Shown: positions 1 to 8,035 of the stretch, piece by piece
How positions within the stretch are numbered: the stretch's first letter is position 1
Layout: every line of letters starts with the position of its first letter
Origin: Pseudomonadota bacterium
GTDB lineage: Bacteria > Pseudomonadota > Alphaproteobacteria > Sphingomonadales > Sphingomonadaceae
DNA: 64,000 nt
Assembly: GCA_023417515.1 (NCBI GenBank)
Contig: JAEZFL010000027.1
Coordinates: 1 to 64,000 of the forward strand
Reading direction: 5' to 3'
Program-made: the position numbers and the translations under genes
Notes under the pieces: model-generated
Told to the model about the DNA's origin: nothing
Database searches by the model: none
Seen by the model: only the letters and a program-made list of their open reading frames with translations

Positions 1-169
1 ATGCCGCCCTCGTCTATCGCCGCGGTCGTTCCTCTTGTTCGGCGAGACTGCTTTGCGCCCATTTGTGCCAATCAGGCCAAACGCTTTCGGACCGCAGAGC
101 GGACATCCATTGGCGGTTGTGGTTGGACGAGCGACGGCGGGAAGCGCTTGCGAGACAACCGGTGCCCGT
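1..169. other. Left edge, no gene called
   Basis: Between the window edge and the stop codon of the ABC ATPase gene I see no convincing complete gene. Read on the minus strand, continuing the direction of the ABC operon, one frame stays open to the edge and carries a CxxC motif (CPLCG). It has no clear start codon or ribosome binding site, so a further operon gene may begin here or beyond the edge. Confidence 0.3.
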
Positions 170-1447
170 TCAGCGCGGCCGCGCCTGGTGGTTCCATTCG
201 ACGTCGATCGTGACCAGCTGGTTGAGCTGTGCCCGGGCGACATGGCTTGAGTCGCCGGCGCCGACGTCGATCTCCAGGGCGGGTTCGTTCATGCCCCGGC
301 CCGCCAGCGGAAATCCGGTCTCGGCGTCGACGACAGCGGCACGCACCGCATAGCGTCCGGGCATGAGCGGCAGATGCGGCACGGTGCAGCTGAAATGCGT
401 CTCCCCCGCCGCCACGTCATGGACTTTCGGATCGGCTTCGCAGGTGATGCAGACCCATTGATCGGCGGACCAGATCGTCACCAGCCACCTCACCTGGAGC
501 GGGCGGTCGGCATGCACCGCCATGGCAAGGCGCATCGGCGCGCCGGTGCGCAGTCGGCCGCCGGCGGAAGCGTCGGCGCGCAGGGACGTGATCTTAAGCG
601 GGCCCGCCGCCGCAATCATCGGAGGAGCCGCGGCCGGCCGCCGCTTCTGGGCGTCCATCATCCGCACCAGCGCCTCGTCGGTGTCGCCGTCGAAGATGAG
701 ACGGCCCTGGTCGAGCAGGATCGCGCGCGGGCAGATCGCGCGGACCTGGAATGCGCTGTGAGAGACGAACAGGACCGCGCCGCCGTCCCGCGCGTAGCTG
801 AGAATGCGGCCCGCGCATTTGCGCTGGAAGGCCTGGTCGCCGACCGCGAGGGCCTCGTCGACGATCAGCAGATCGGGATCGAGCTCGGTCGAGACGGCGA
901 AGCTGAGCCGCGCCTTCATGCCGGCGCTATAAGATTGCAGCGGCGTGTCGATGAACGCCTCGAGCTCGCTGAACTCGATCGCCCGGGCGACCAGGCGCCG
1001 CGCCTCCGGGCCGGTACGGCCGGCCAGAGCCGCCCTCAGCTCGACATTCTCGCGGCCGGTGAGCAGCGGGCTGAAGCCGGTGCCGAGCTCGATCAGCGCC
1101 TCGGTGGACCCGGCGATCCGGATGGTGCCCGCATCCGGCTTGAGCAGGCCGGCGATCAGCTTGAGCAGGCTGGTCTTGCCGGCACCGTTGCCGCCGAGCA
1201 CCGCCAGCGCCTCGCCGCGGCGCAGCTCGAACGAGACATCGTCGAGCACCAGAAACTCGTCGCGCCGCAGGGCGACGCCCTTGCCGGGACGGGCGAGAAG
1301 CTCACGCGACAGGCCCGCCAGGCCGTAGAGCAAAGCGCGCCGCAGGTTGCGGGAATATTTCTTCGACACCCCCTCGACGCGAAGCACCGGCGCGCGGTCG
1401 GAAACCGGCGAGACGGCGAATCCTGTCCTGGTCCCAGGCGCGTTCAC
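170..1447 (-). CDS. Polysaccharide ABC exporter, ATP-binding subunit (Wzt-like)
   Basis: This is the nucleotide-binding subunit of an ABC-2 exporter for a surface polysaccharide or glycolipid, 425 aa. Visible motifs are a Walker A loop at residues 85-93 (GGNGAGKTS), the signature YSAGMKARL near 173-181 and a Walker B LLIVDEAL near 193-200. The remaining 160 or so C-terminal residues form a separate beta-rich domain, like the glycan-recognising C-terminal domain of O-antigen Wzt proteins. The GTG start at 1447 is chosen because it overlaps the stop of the upstream P450 gene in GTGA; longer readings would run through the P450. It is the third gene of a permease-P450-ATPase operon with 4-base overlaps. 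The specific glycan is unknown. Confidence 0.85.
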   Translation of the reverse strand: MNAPGTRTGFAVSPVSDRAPVLRVEGVSKKYSRNLRRALLYGLAGLSRELLARPGKGVALRRDEFLVLDDVSFELRRGEALAVLGGNGAGKTSLLKLIAGLLKPDAGTIRIAGSTEALIELGTGFSPLLTGRENVELRAALAGRTGPEARRLVARAIEFSELEAFIDTPLQSYSAGMKARLSFAVSTELDPDLLIVDEALAVGDQAFQRKCAGRILSYARDGGAVLFVSHSAFQVRAICPRAILLDQGRLIFDGDTDEALVRMMDAQKRRPAAAPPMIAAAGPLKITSLRADASAGGRLRTGAPMRLAMAVHADRPLQVRWLVTIWSADQWVCITCEADPKVHDVAAGETHFSCTVPHLPLMPGRYAVRAAVVDAETGFPLAGRGMNEPALEIDVGAGDSSHVARAQLNQLVTIDVEWNHQARPR

Positions 1448-2649
1448 GGCGAACCCAGGGCGACGAGGCAGCGCGCCGGCGTCAGGGCGCTGGGCGTGGC
1501 GAACCAGGACAAAGCGTCGAGCGGCTCGATCGGGCGAAGACAGGGCGAGGCGTCCAGCAAGGCCTCCACCGCGATCGGAATGGCGCGGCGGGCGAGCGCC
1601 GCGCCGATGCAGTGGTGGGCGCCGCCGCCGAACGACAGATGGCGATTGGGCTGCCTGTCGAGGCGCATCTCGGCCGGCGCTTCGAACGCGCCCGGGTCGC
1701 GATTGGCGGCGGTCAGGCAAAGCTGGACCGTGGCGCCCGCGGGGATCACGCGTCCGCCCAGCTCGACGGCGGATCGGGCCCGGCGCGGCAGCAGATGCTC
1801 GGGCGGCGCCAGACGCATCGATTCCTCGACGAACGGGGCGATCAGCTCACGGCGGCCGCGCAGCAGGTCCGCCAGCTGCGGATCGCGCAGAACGGCCAGG
1901 CCGCAGCCGGTGATGACCCGCTCAGTCGTGGTGATCGAGGCCAGCCACAGGAAACGGACGACGCTGCGGATCTCGGCATTGCCAAGCTCGCGCGCCGCGT
2001 CCCCGGCCAGCTGTCGGTACAGCTCGGCCCGGTCGGCCAGGCGGTCCAGCTCCGCGGTCAGGGCGCCGAGCGAATCCGGCTCTCCCTTGACTCGGTCGGC
2101 GGCCGCGACGACCTCCGCGACGGTCGCTTCGTCGAAGCCGATCAGCCGGGCCGCGACGGCACGGGAAAATGGCGCCGCATAGTCGCCGACCAGATCGAAT
2201 TGTCGGCGGAGCAGGCCCTGTGCGACGGGGCGGACGTCGGCGATGATCCCGCCGAGCCGGTCGGGACCGAACAGGCGGCTGACCGTCCGGCGGACGCGCG
2301 CATGGCGTGGCGGATCGGCTCCGATCAACACCGCATCGACGGCTTGGTAGGGCTCGTTCGAATAGAGTTTCGGCTGCGCGAAGACGGCCTTGACCTCTTC
2401 ATGGCCGAGGACGAGCCACCAATCGTGGCGCGGCAGGTAATGGACCGAGCCGCTGCGTCTCAGCGCCTCATAGGCGGGCAGGGGATCGAAGCGGATAAGG
2501 TCATCGGCGAGGTCGAGAGTCTCCGCCTTCACGGATGAAGGGGATCGGTCCGGCACGCGCCGGTGGCCTGCGAGGAGCGACCCGGCCCGTGCCCGAAACG
2601 CCCGAATTGGGTGCCGCGCCTTCGCCGCGACGCGTCGCGACAGGCTCAT
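1444..2649 (-). CDS. Cytochrome P450
   Basis: This is a 401-aa soluble bacterial-type cytochrome P450. The haem-ligand loop is FGGGAHHCIG with Cys347. The K-helix ExxR motif is E276-S-M-R279, and the C-helix DPPRHARVRR lies at 112-121. The I-helix reads LASITTTER around 236-244, where most P450s have A-G-x-(D/E)-T-T, so both the usual Gly and the acidic residue are replaced. The ATG at 2649 overlaps the permease stop (ATGA), and the gene ends in GTGA with the ATPase gene. Co-translation with an ABC exporter suggests it oxidises the exported molecule or its lipid part, but this is inference and the substrate cannot be read from sequence. No redox partner gene is next to it. Confidence 0.88.
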   Translation of the reverse strand: MSLSRRVAAKARHPIRAFRARAGSLLAGHRRVPDRSPSSVKAETLDLADDLIRFDPLPAYEALRRSGSVHYLPRHDWWLVLGHEEVKAVFAQPKLYSNEPYQAVDAVLIGADPPRHARVRRTVSRLFGPDRLGGIIADVRPVAQGLLRRQFDLVGDYAAPFSRAVAARLIGFDEATVAEVVAAADRVKGEPDSLGALTAELDRLADRAELYRQLAGDAARELGNAEIRSVVRFLWLASITTTERVITGCGLAVLRDPQLADLLRGRRELIAPFVEESMRLAPPEHLLPRRARSAVELGGRVIPAGATVQLCLTAANRDPGAFEAPAEMRLDRQPNRHLSFGGGAHHCIGAALARRAIPIAVEALLDASPCLRPIEPLDALSWFATPSALTPARCLVALGSP

Positions 2650-3470
2650 CCGAGCCGCTCCACCACATGCGGACGCGCAAGCCGGTAGAGCAGCCAGGCG
2701 AACAGCAATCCTAGGGCAGCCAAGGCGGCCGCCAGCAGGAAGGCTCCGTCGAGGGCGGGCGCGACGATGGCGCTGCGCGCCTGCTCGATCAGCGGCGTAA
2801 CCGGGTTGAGCAGCAGCGGCCCCGCGACCGGAGCCGGATAGAGGATCGGCGTGAGGAAGAACCAGAAGCTGGTCAGCACGGCAAGGCCGCGCGCGACATC
2901 GTCGTAAAGCAGGCCGAACGGCGCCGCGAGCAAGCCGAATGCCGCTCCCATTATTGCGACGGCGATCAGTCCCAGCGGGAATAGCAGCAGCGCGCCGGCC
3001 GCGGGAACGATCCCGAACGCCGTCAGGACAAGGCCAAGACCAACCAGCCTCACGGTCGCGTTGAGCGCGACCTCGAGCAGGCCGGCGACGAGAATCGCCT
3101 CGTGCTGGAGCCGGCTGCGCGAGATCATCTGGCGGGCGCGCTGCAACTGTTGGAGCGGCGCGTTCATCGCCTCGACGAAGGTCTGCCACAGGATGATCCC
3201 GACGAGAACGTGCAGGGCGTAAGGCAGCTCGGTGGGCCCGACGGCGATGATCCGCCGCGAATTCAGATAAATGCACAGAAGGGTGGTCGCAGCCGCGGGG
3301 ATCAGCAGCCACACATAGCCGAGCAGCGACCGCCGCCGACTCGCCCGCAAGTTGGTGCGGAACAGCTGCCAGGCGATGTGTGGCGACCCACGGACGTCGT
3401 CGATCGCCCGGGCGAGGAACGCACGCGGGTCGGAAAGCTCCGGCTCGGCCTTGTAGACAGTCTCCCGCAC
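2646..3470 (-). CDS. Polysaccharide ABC exporter, membrane subunit (Wzm-like, ABC-2)
   Basis: A 274-aa ABC-2 type permease with about six hydrophobic segments after an amphipathic N-terminus. The layout matches Wzm/KpsM-type exporters: a cytoplasmic start containing WQLFRTNLRASRRRSLLGY, then membrane helices, and a C-terminal pair of helices followed by a short basic tail. It would pair with the ATPase encoded two genes downstream to move an undecaprenyl-linked glycan or glycolipid across the inner membrane. It is the first gene of the minus-strand operon and diverges from the glycosyltransferase gene at 3661, so the promoter should lie in 3471-3660, where I see no clear motif. Confidence 0.85.
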   Translation of the reverse strand: MRETVYKAEPELSDPRAFLARAIDDVRGSPHIAWQLFRTNLRASRRRSLLGYVWLLIPAAATTLLCIYLNSRRIIAVGPTELPYALHVLVGIILWQTFVEAMNAPLQQLQRARQMISRSRLQHEAILVAGLLEVALNATVRLVGLGLVLTAFGIVPAAGALLLFPLGLIAVAIMGAAFGLLAAPFGLLYDDVARGLAVLTSFWFFLTPILYPAPVAGPLLLNPVTPLIEQARSAIVAPALDGAFLLAAALAALGLLFAWLLYRLARPHVVERLG

Positions 3471-3660
3471 TGTCCGAAGCGTAAGTGGATTTAAGATCCC
3501 TGTCGACTGCGGGGAGGCGCTTGCCCGGTGCTCCTGCGTTGAAACCGCGTGCCGCCGGCTTCTTGTTGATGCCTCTCATGCCGCGGCCTAAGGATCGGAC
3601 CGACGAAGTCTGCGGGCGGAGACTTTGCCGGATCGCGTTTGTGTGGGGGATCAATTGAGC

Positions 3661-4953
3661 GTGACTGACGAGGACGTGGCGCGGATCGCGTCCCCGCCGA
3701 ATGATCCGGGCACCCGGGCCGAAGAGCCGCATCGCTTGCGCCCCCCGGGATGCCCACGCCTCGACATTTCCGTCATTAGCAGCAACTTCACCTGGGGCGG
3801 CAGCGAGGATCTGTGGAGCGAGACGGCCGCGCGGTTCGCGGAAGCGGGCCATCGGGTGACGGTCTACAAGAACCGCCTCAGCCGCGGCGAAGGCAATGTC
3901 GACCGGCTCCGCGCGCTGTCCTGCCGGCTGGTCGAGCTCGCCCGCTTTCCGTTGCTGCCGAAGAAGCTCTTCTCGCTCGTCGGCCTGATAGCGCACCGGC
4001 TGAGTGTCGCCTCACAGACGCTGCGGCTCTATTCCCACCTTCGCTTCCGCCGGCGGCCGCACCTCGTGGTCGTCTCCCAGGGCGGCAATTATGACGGCTG
4101 GCCGATCGCCGACGTCTGCCGCCGGCTCAAGCTGCCCTATGTCCTGATCAGCCAGAAGGCGTCCGACCTCTACTGGCCGGACGATCGCTGGCGGCCGCGG
4201 GTGCGGCGCGTCTACGAGGACGCGCTCCACAGCTTCTTCGTGTCCGAGCACAATCGCCGCCTTACCGAGGAACAGATCGGGGTCCGGCTTGCCCGCGCGA
4301 CGGTGGTGCGCAACCCGTTCAAGGTGCCGTGGAACGACCCGCCGGAATGGCCGGCGGACGATGGTATCTTCCGTCTTGCCTGCGTCGCGCGCTTTTACAT
4401 CAAGGAGAAGGGCCAGGACCTGCTGATGCGAGTGCTCGCCGCCCCCAAATGGCGCGAGCGGCAAATCGAGGTCACGCTCTTCGGCTCCGGTGAGCATCAC
4501 GAGGCGCTGCGCGAGCTGGCGGCGTTCCTGAACCTCTCCAACCTGCGCTTCGGCGGCTTCGTGAGCGACATCCGGGCGATCTGGGCGGCGCACCACGCGC
4601 TGCTTCTGCCGTCACGGGCAGAGGGGCTGCCGCTCGTCGTCGTCGAGGCGATGCTGAGCGGGCGGGTGCCGATCGTGACCAATGTCGCCGGCAATCCCGA
4701 AGTGGTCGACGATAACGTCACCGGCTTCCTCGCCGCGGCGGCCACCGAGGATGCGGTCGACGAGGCGCTGGAGCGTGCCTGGCAGGCGCGGGATCGCTGG
4801 CCCGAAATCGGCCGCGCGGCCGCCGCGTCGATCCGCGAGCTGGTCCCGCCCGATCCGGCCGGCACGCTTGCCGGTCGGCTGCTCGATATCGCGGCTGCCC
4901 GGCTTCCCCGGGGCACGGCGCCCGGCGCCGCGCTGCCGGAAGCGGCCGAATGA
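3661..4953 (+). CDS. Glycosyltransferase family 4-type
   Basis: A 430-aa GT-B glycosyltransferase. The N-terminal domain opens with a Rossmann-like strand followed by a glycine-rich turn (ISSNFTWGGSEDLW). The C-terminal nucleotide-sugar domain contains GSGEHHEALRELA and the GT4 E-x7-E motif in EGLPLVVVEAM. The start is uncertain: a GGGGGA stretch at 3645-3650 could serve a TTG at 3655 or the GTG at 3661, and a further upstream TTG at 3625 is possible. It ends one base before the convergent stop of the UDP-sugar decarboxylase gene. Its probable role is adding a sugar to the glycan exported by the neighbouring ABC system; donor and acceptor are unknown. Confidence 0.8.
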   Translation: MTDEDVARIASPPNDPGTRAEEPHRLRPPGCPRLDISVISSNFTWGGSEDLWSETAARFAEAGHRVTVYKNRLSRGEGNVDRLRALSCRLVELARFPLLPKKLFSLVGLIAHRLSVASQTLRLYSHLRFRRRPHLVVVSQGGNYDGWPIADVCRRLKLPYVLISQKASDLYWPDDRWRPRVRRVYEDALHSFFVSEHNRRLTEEQIGVRLARATVVRNPFKVPWNDPPEWPADDGIFRLACVARFYIKEKGQDLLMRVLAAPKWRERQIEVTLFGSGEHHEALRELAAFLNLSNLRFGGFVSDIRAIWAAHHALLLPSRAEGLPLVVVEAMLSGRVPIVTNVAGNPEVVDDNVTGFLAAAATEDAVDEALERAWQARDRWPEIGRAAAASIRELVPPDPAGTLAGRLLDIAAARLPRGTAPGAALPEAAE

Positions 4954-4954
4954 T

Positions 4955-5974
4955 CTAGCCGGCGGGCTGGCGCCGCGACGCCATGTCGAGGACGGCCGCT
5001 TCGCGCGGGTGATTGAGATCGGCGAGCCGTTTGCGGAAATAGGCGATTGTCCGCGGGAGGCCTTCGTCGAGATCGATCTTCGGCTGCCAGTGCAGCGCTT
5101 CGCGGGCGAGGGCGATGTCGGGCTGGCGCTGCTGCGGGTCGTCCGACGGCAGCGGCGCATGACGCAGCGGGCTCGCCGAATCGGCGTGACTCGCCACCTT
5201 TTCGGCAAGCTCCGTCATGGTGAACTCATTGGGATTGCCGAGATTGACCGGCCCGGTGAAGTCGGGGGGCGTGGCCATGAGGCGGACGAGGCCGTCGATC
5301 AGGTCGTCGACATAGCAAAAGCTGCGGCTCTGCGCGCCGTCCCCGTAGATCGTGATTGCAGCGCCGGTCAGCGCCGCGACGATGAAATTGGACACCACGC
5401 GGCCGTCGGCATGATGCATGCGCGGTCCGTAGGTGTTGAAGATGCGCGCGACCTTGATCTCGAGGCCGTGCTGGCGGTGATAGTCGAAGAACAGGGTCTC
5501 GGCGCAGCGCTTGCCTTCGTCGTAGCAGGAGCGAAGGCCGATCGGGTTGACGTTGCCCCAATAATCCTCGCGCTGCGGATGGACCTGCGGGTCGCCGTAA
5601 ATCTCGCTGGTCGAAGCCTGGAGGATTCGGCAGCCGAGCCGCTTGGCCAGCCCCAGCATGTTGATCGCGCCGATGACGCTGGTCTTGGTCGTCTGGACGG
5701 GGTCGTGCTGGTAATGGATCGGCGAGGCCGGGCAGGCGAGATTGTAGATCTCGTCCACCTCCACCGAGAGCGGGAAAGTGATGTCGTGGCGCAGGAACTC
5801 GAAGCAGGGGTCGCCGGCGAGATGCTCGATATTGCGCTTGGTGCCGGTGAACAGGTTGTCGACGCACAGGACCTCGTGACCGTCGGCGAGCAGGCGGTCG
5901 CACAGATGCGAGCCGAGGAAGCCCGCGCCGCCTGTGACCAGGATGCGCTTGCGGCTGTCGTAGAGCCTGGCCAT
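4955..5974 (-). CDS. UDP-glucuronate decarboxylase (UDP-xylose synthase) family
   Basis: A 339-aa extended short-chain dehydrogenase. The NAD-binding motif GGAGFLGSH lies near the N-terminus, followed by ILQASTSEIYGDP and the catalytic YxxxK region in SCYDEGKR. The overall pattern, including RHDITFPL and ARIFNTYGPRM, is that of UDP-glucuronic acid decarboxylase, which converts UDP-glucuronate to UDP-xylose. The ATG at 5974 is chosen because a GGGGGGAA ribosome binding site lies just upstream and the protein then begins directly before the nucleotide-binding strand. It would supply a pentose donor for the glycan made by this locus. Other UDP-sugar epimerases or dehydratases of the same fold are the alternative. 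Confidence 0.85.
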   Translation of the reverse strand: MARLYDSRKRILVTGGAGFLGSHLCDRLLADGHEVLCVDNLFTGTKRNIEHLAGDPCFEFLRHDITFPLSVEVDEIYNLACPASPIHYQHDPVQTTKTSVIGAINMLGLAKRLGCRILQASTSEIYGDPQVHPQREDYWGNVNPIGLRSCYDEGKRCAETLFFDYHRQHGLEIKVARIFNTYGPRMHHADGRVVSNFIVAALTGAAITIYGDGAQSRSFCYVDDLIDGLVRLMATPPDFTGPVNLGNPNEFTMTELAEKVASHADSASPLRHAPLPSDDPQQRQPDIALAREALHWQPKIDLDEGLPRTIAYFRKRLADLNHPREAAVLDMASRRQPAG

Positions 5975-6098
5975 CGACTCATTCCCCCCAATTTCCCCGG
6001 AAGTGGTGGGCGGTTGCGCGGCAGCCGTCAACCACGCCTGAAAGGCCGGGACGGCGCTGCAATCGACAGAAGACGGCCAGCCACTTATTGCCGGTGCG

Positions 6099-7163
6099 GT
6101 GACTGTCACTGCCGCCCCCAGCCGCGCGCCCGGCCAGCCCCTGGGGCGCGACGCGGCCGCAGCCCTGGCGCGGGCCGTGTCCTTTCTCGAAGCGAGTCAG
6201 TCGCCGAATGGCGAACTGCCGGTCCATGCGTCGACCGACCCGACGCTGGCCACCGGCGCGTCGATCGATCCGTCGATCTTTCCCAACGCACTCGCCGCCT
6301 GGTCATTGTCATTCTGGCCCGCTGCGCAGGGCGTCCGCGACCGGATTTGCGATTTCCTGGCGGACGAGATGCACGGCAGGGGCCTGTGGCGTCATTGGCC
6401 GCGCAGCCACCCCCATCATGCGAGCCTGCCGCCCGACCTCGATGACAGCAGCTGCGCCTCGCTCGCGCTGGCGCGCGCTGGCCGGGACACGCCCGACAAC
6501 CGCGCCCTGCTGCTCGCCAACCGCGACGGGCAGGGGCGCTTCTTCACCTGGATCGCGCCGCGGCTGCGCTGGTCCGGCCTGGGCCACCTGGCGATCACTT
6601 GGCGGCAACTCGCGCACGCCCCCACGCTCTACCTGTTCTTCAGACGCACTTCGGCCGAGCCGCGCGACATCGACGCGGTGGTCAACGCGAACTGCCTGTT
6701 TCATCTCGGCCGTTTCGAGGGCGACTCGGCGGTCGTCGCGTTCCTGGTCGACGCGCTGCGCGCCGGCCGCGAGCGCCATTGCGACAAATGGTACCAGAGC
6801 CCGTTCGTGATCTGGTACTTTCTCGCCCGCGCGCTCGCCGGGCGCTCGGACGAGGCCCGCGCGCTGCTGACCGCGAAGCTCTGCGCTGCGGAGCCGGGCA
6901 ATGCCCTAGAGGCGGCGCTCTCGCTGTGCGCCACGCTTTCGCTCGGCCTGCGTCCGGACCAAGAGCGCGTCGACGGCCTGCTCGCCGAGCAGCGGGCGGA
7001 CGGATCCTGGCCACGGGCGGCGCTCTACCATGGCGGCCGGGCGCGGCTGCCCGACGGCCGCTTCGCCGAGCCGCACCCGGACACGCCGCGCTGGGGCTCG
7101 GAAGCGGTCACGACCGCGTTCGCAGTGGAAGCGCTGGGCCACTGGCTCGAGTCGAAGTCGTGA
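6099..7163 (+). CDS. Terpene-cyclase-like (prenyltransferase/squalene-cyclase fold) protein
   Basis: A 354-aa, mostly helical protein resembling one barrel domain of the squalene-hopene cyclase/prenyltransferase superfamily. Residues 113-116 read DLDD in the context LPPDLDDSSCAS, matching the DxDD acid motif of class II terpene cyclases. ADGSWPRAALY at 300-310 resembles a QW-type repeat, and the C-terminus has the family-like WGSEAVTTAFAVEAL. It is much shorter than two-domain cyclases (about 500-650 aa). The GTG start at 6099 follows the divergent UDP-sugar gene. It overlaps the sulfotransferase gene by four bases, so the two products probably work together. Cyclase activity is a hypothesis; a non-catalytic or carbohydrate-related role is possible. 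Confidence 0.55.
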   Translation: MTVTAAPSRAPGQPLGRDAAAALARAVSFLEASQSPNGELPVHASTDPTLATGASIDPSIFPNALAAWSLSFWPAAQGVRDRICDFLADEMHGRGLWRHWPRSHPHHASLPPDLDDSSCASLALARAGRDTPDNRALLLANRDGQGRFFTWIAPRLRWSGLGHLAITWRQLAHAPTLYLFFRRTSAEPRDIDAVVNANCLFHLGRFEGDSAVVAFLVDALRAGRERHCDKWYQSPFVIWYFLARALAGRSDEARALLTAKLCAAEPGNALEAALSLCATLSLGLRPDQERVDGLLAEQRADGSWPRAALYHGGRARLPDGRFAEPHPDTPRWGSEAVTTAFAVEALGHWLESKS

Positions 7164-8035
7164 CCGGTCACCTCATCCATGTCGGCTATCCCAAGGCGGG
7201 ATCGACCTACCTCCAGCGCTGGTTCGCCAGCCATCCGCAGCTTGCCTATGTCGAGGGCGGAATCGCCGGCTACCGCAACGTTTACGAGGTGGCCCCCGAA
7301 GCCGCTTCGCCGCGGCCCGCCGCGCCGCTGTGGCGGGTCACGAGCACCGAAGGCCTGATCGCTCCCGCCAAGGCGCTCGGGCGATGGAGCGCCGAACCGA
7401 AATACGGGGGAATGGCCGAGGTCGAACGTGCCTGCTCGTCGCTGGCCGAGCTGTTCCCCGGGGCGACGGTGCTCATCGTTACGCGCGGCTTCCGCTCGAT
7501 GATCCTGTCTTCTTATTCGCAATATGTCCGCAGCGGCGGCACGCGGTCCCTTGAAGCGCTGATGCGTCATGAGCGGGGAGCCGATCATCCGTGGAACTAT
7601 GACGCGGCGATCGGTCATTATCGCGCCCGCTTCGGTGCCGCGAACGTGATCGTCCTGCCCTATGAGCTGCTCCGCGATAGCCCCGCCGACTTTGTCGGCG
7701 CGCTGGCGGCGCGGCTGGGCCTCGATCCGGCGGCGGTGCCGGACGGGCGCGTCAACCCGTCCCTCGCGCCGGCCGAACTCGCCTGGTACCCGCGCCTTGC
7801 CGGGGCGGCGCGAGCGTTGCCGCTCGTCGGAGCCCGCGCGCATCGCCTGCTCGCGCGGGCCGCGTTCAACAACCGACTGCGCCGGCCGATCGCGGCCTTG
7901 CAGCGCCTGCTACCCCGCCCCCCCGTGACCGATGCGATGATCGACGATGACCTGATCGCGACCTTCCGAGGCTATGCCGGCCGTCTTCGCGACGAGCCGC
8001 TCTACGCGACTTACGCCGACGCCTATCTGTTCTGA
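7160..8035 (+). CDS. Sulfotransferase-family protein
   Basis: A 291-aa protein starting HLIHVGYPKAGSTYLQRWF, a typical PAPS 5'-phosphosulfate-binding loop (PKAGST) directly at the N-terminus. A second PAPS-contacting region is likely around TRGFRSMILSSYSQYVRSGG, with the family-like Arg and Ser. It would transfer sulfate from PAPS to a hydroxyl of a glycan or lipid. The GTG start at 7160 lies inside the stop of the cyclase-like gene (GTGA). Its 3' end overlaps the 3' end of the convergent UbiA gene by 13 bases. The substrate is probably a product of this surface-glycan locus, which is inference from position only. Confidence 0.75.
   Translation: MTGHLIHVGYPKAGSTYLQRWFASHPQLAYVEGGIAGYRNVYEVAPEAASPRPAAPLWRVTSTEGLIAPAKALGRWSAEPKYGGMAEVERACSSLAELFPGATVLIVTRGFRSMILSSYSQYVRSGGTRSLEALMRHERGADHPWNYDAAIGHYRARFGAANVIVLPYELLRDSPADFVGALAARLGLDPAAVPDGRVNPSLAPAELAWYPRLAGAARALPLVGARAHRLLARAAFNNRLRRPIAALQRLLPRPPVTDAMIDDDLIATFRGYAGRLRDEPLYATYADAYLF

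Noticed and set aside
1444..3996. An 850-codon minus-strand frame that would extend the P450 upstream
   Set aside because: The extra 449 residues run through the ABC permease in another frame. The P450 has a proper ATG overlapping the permease stop.
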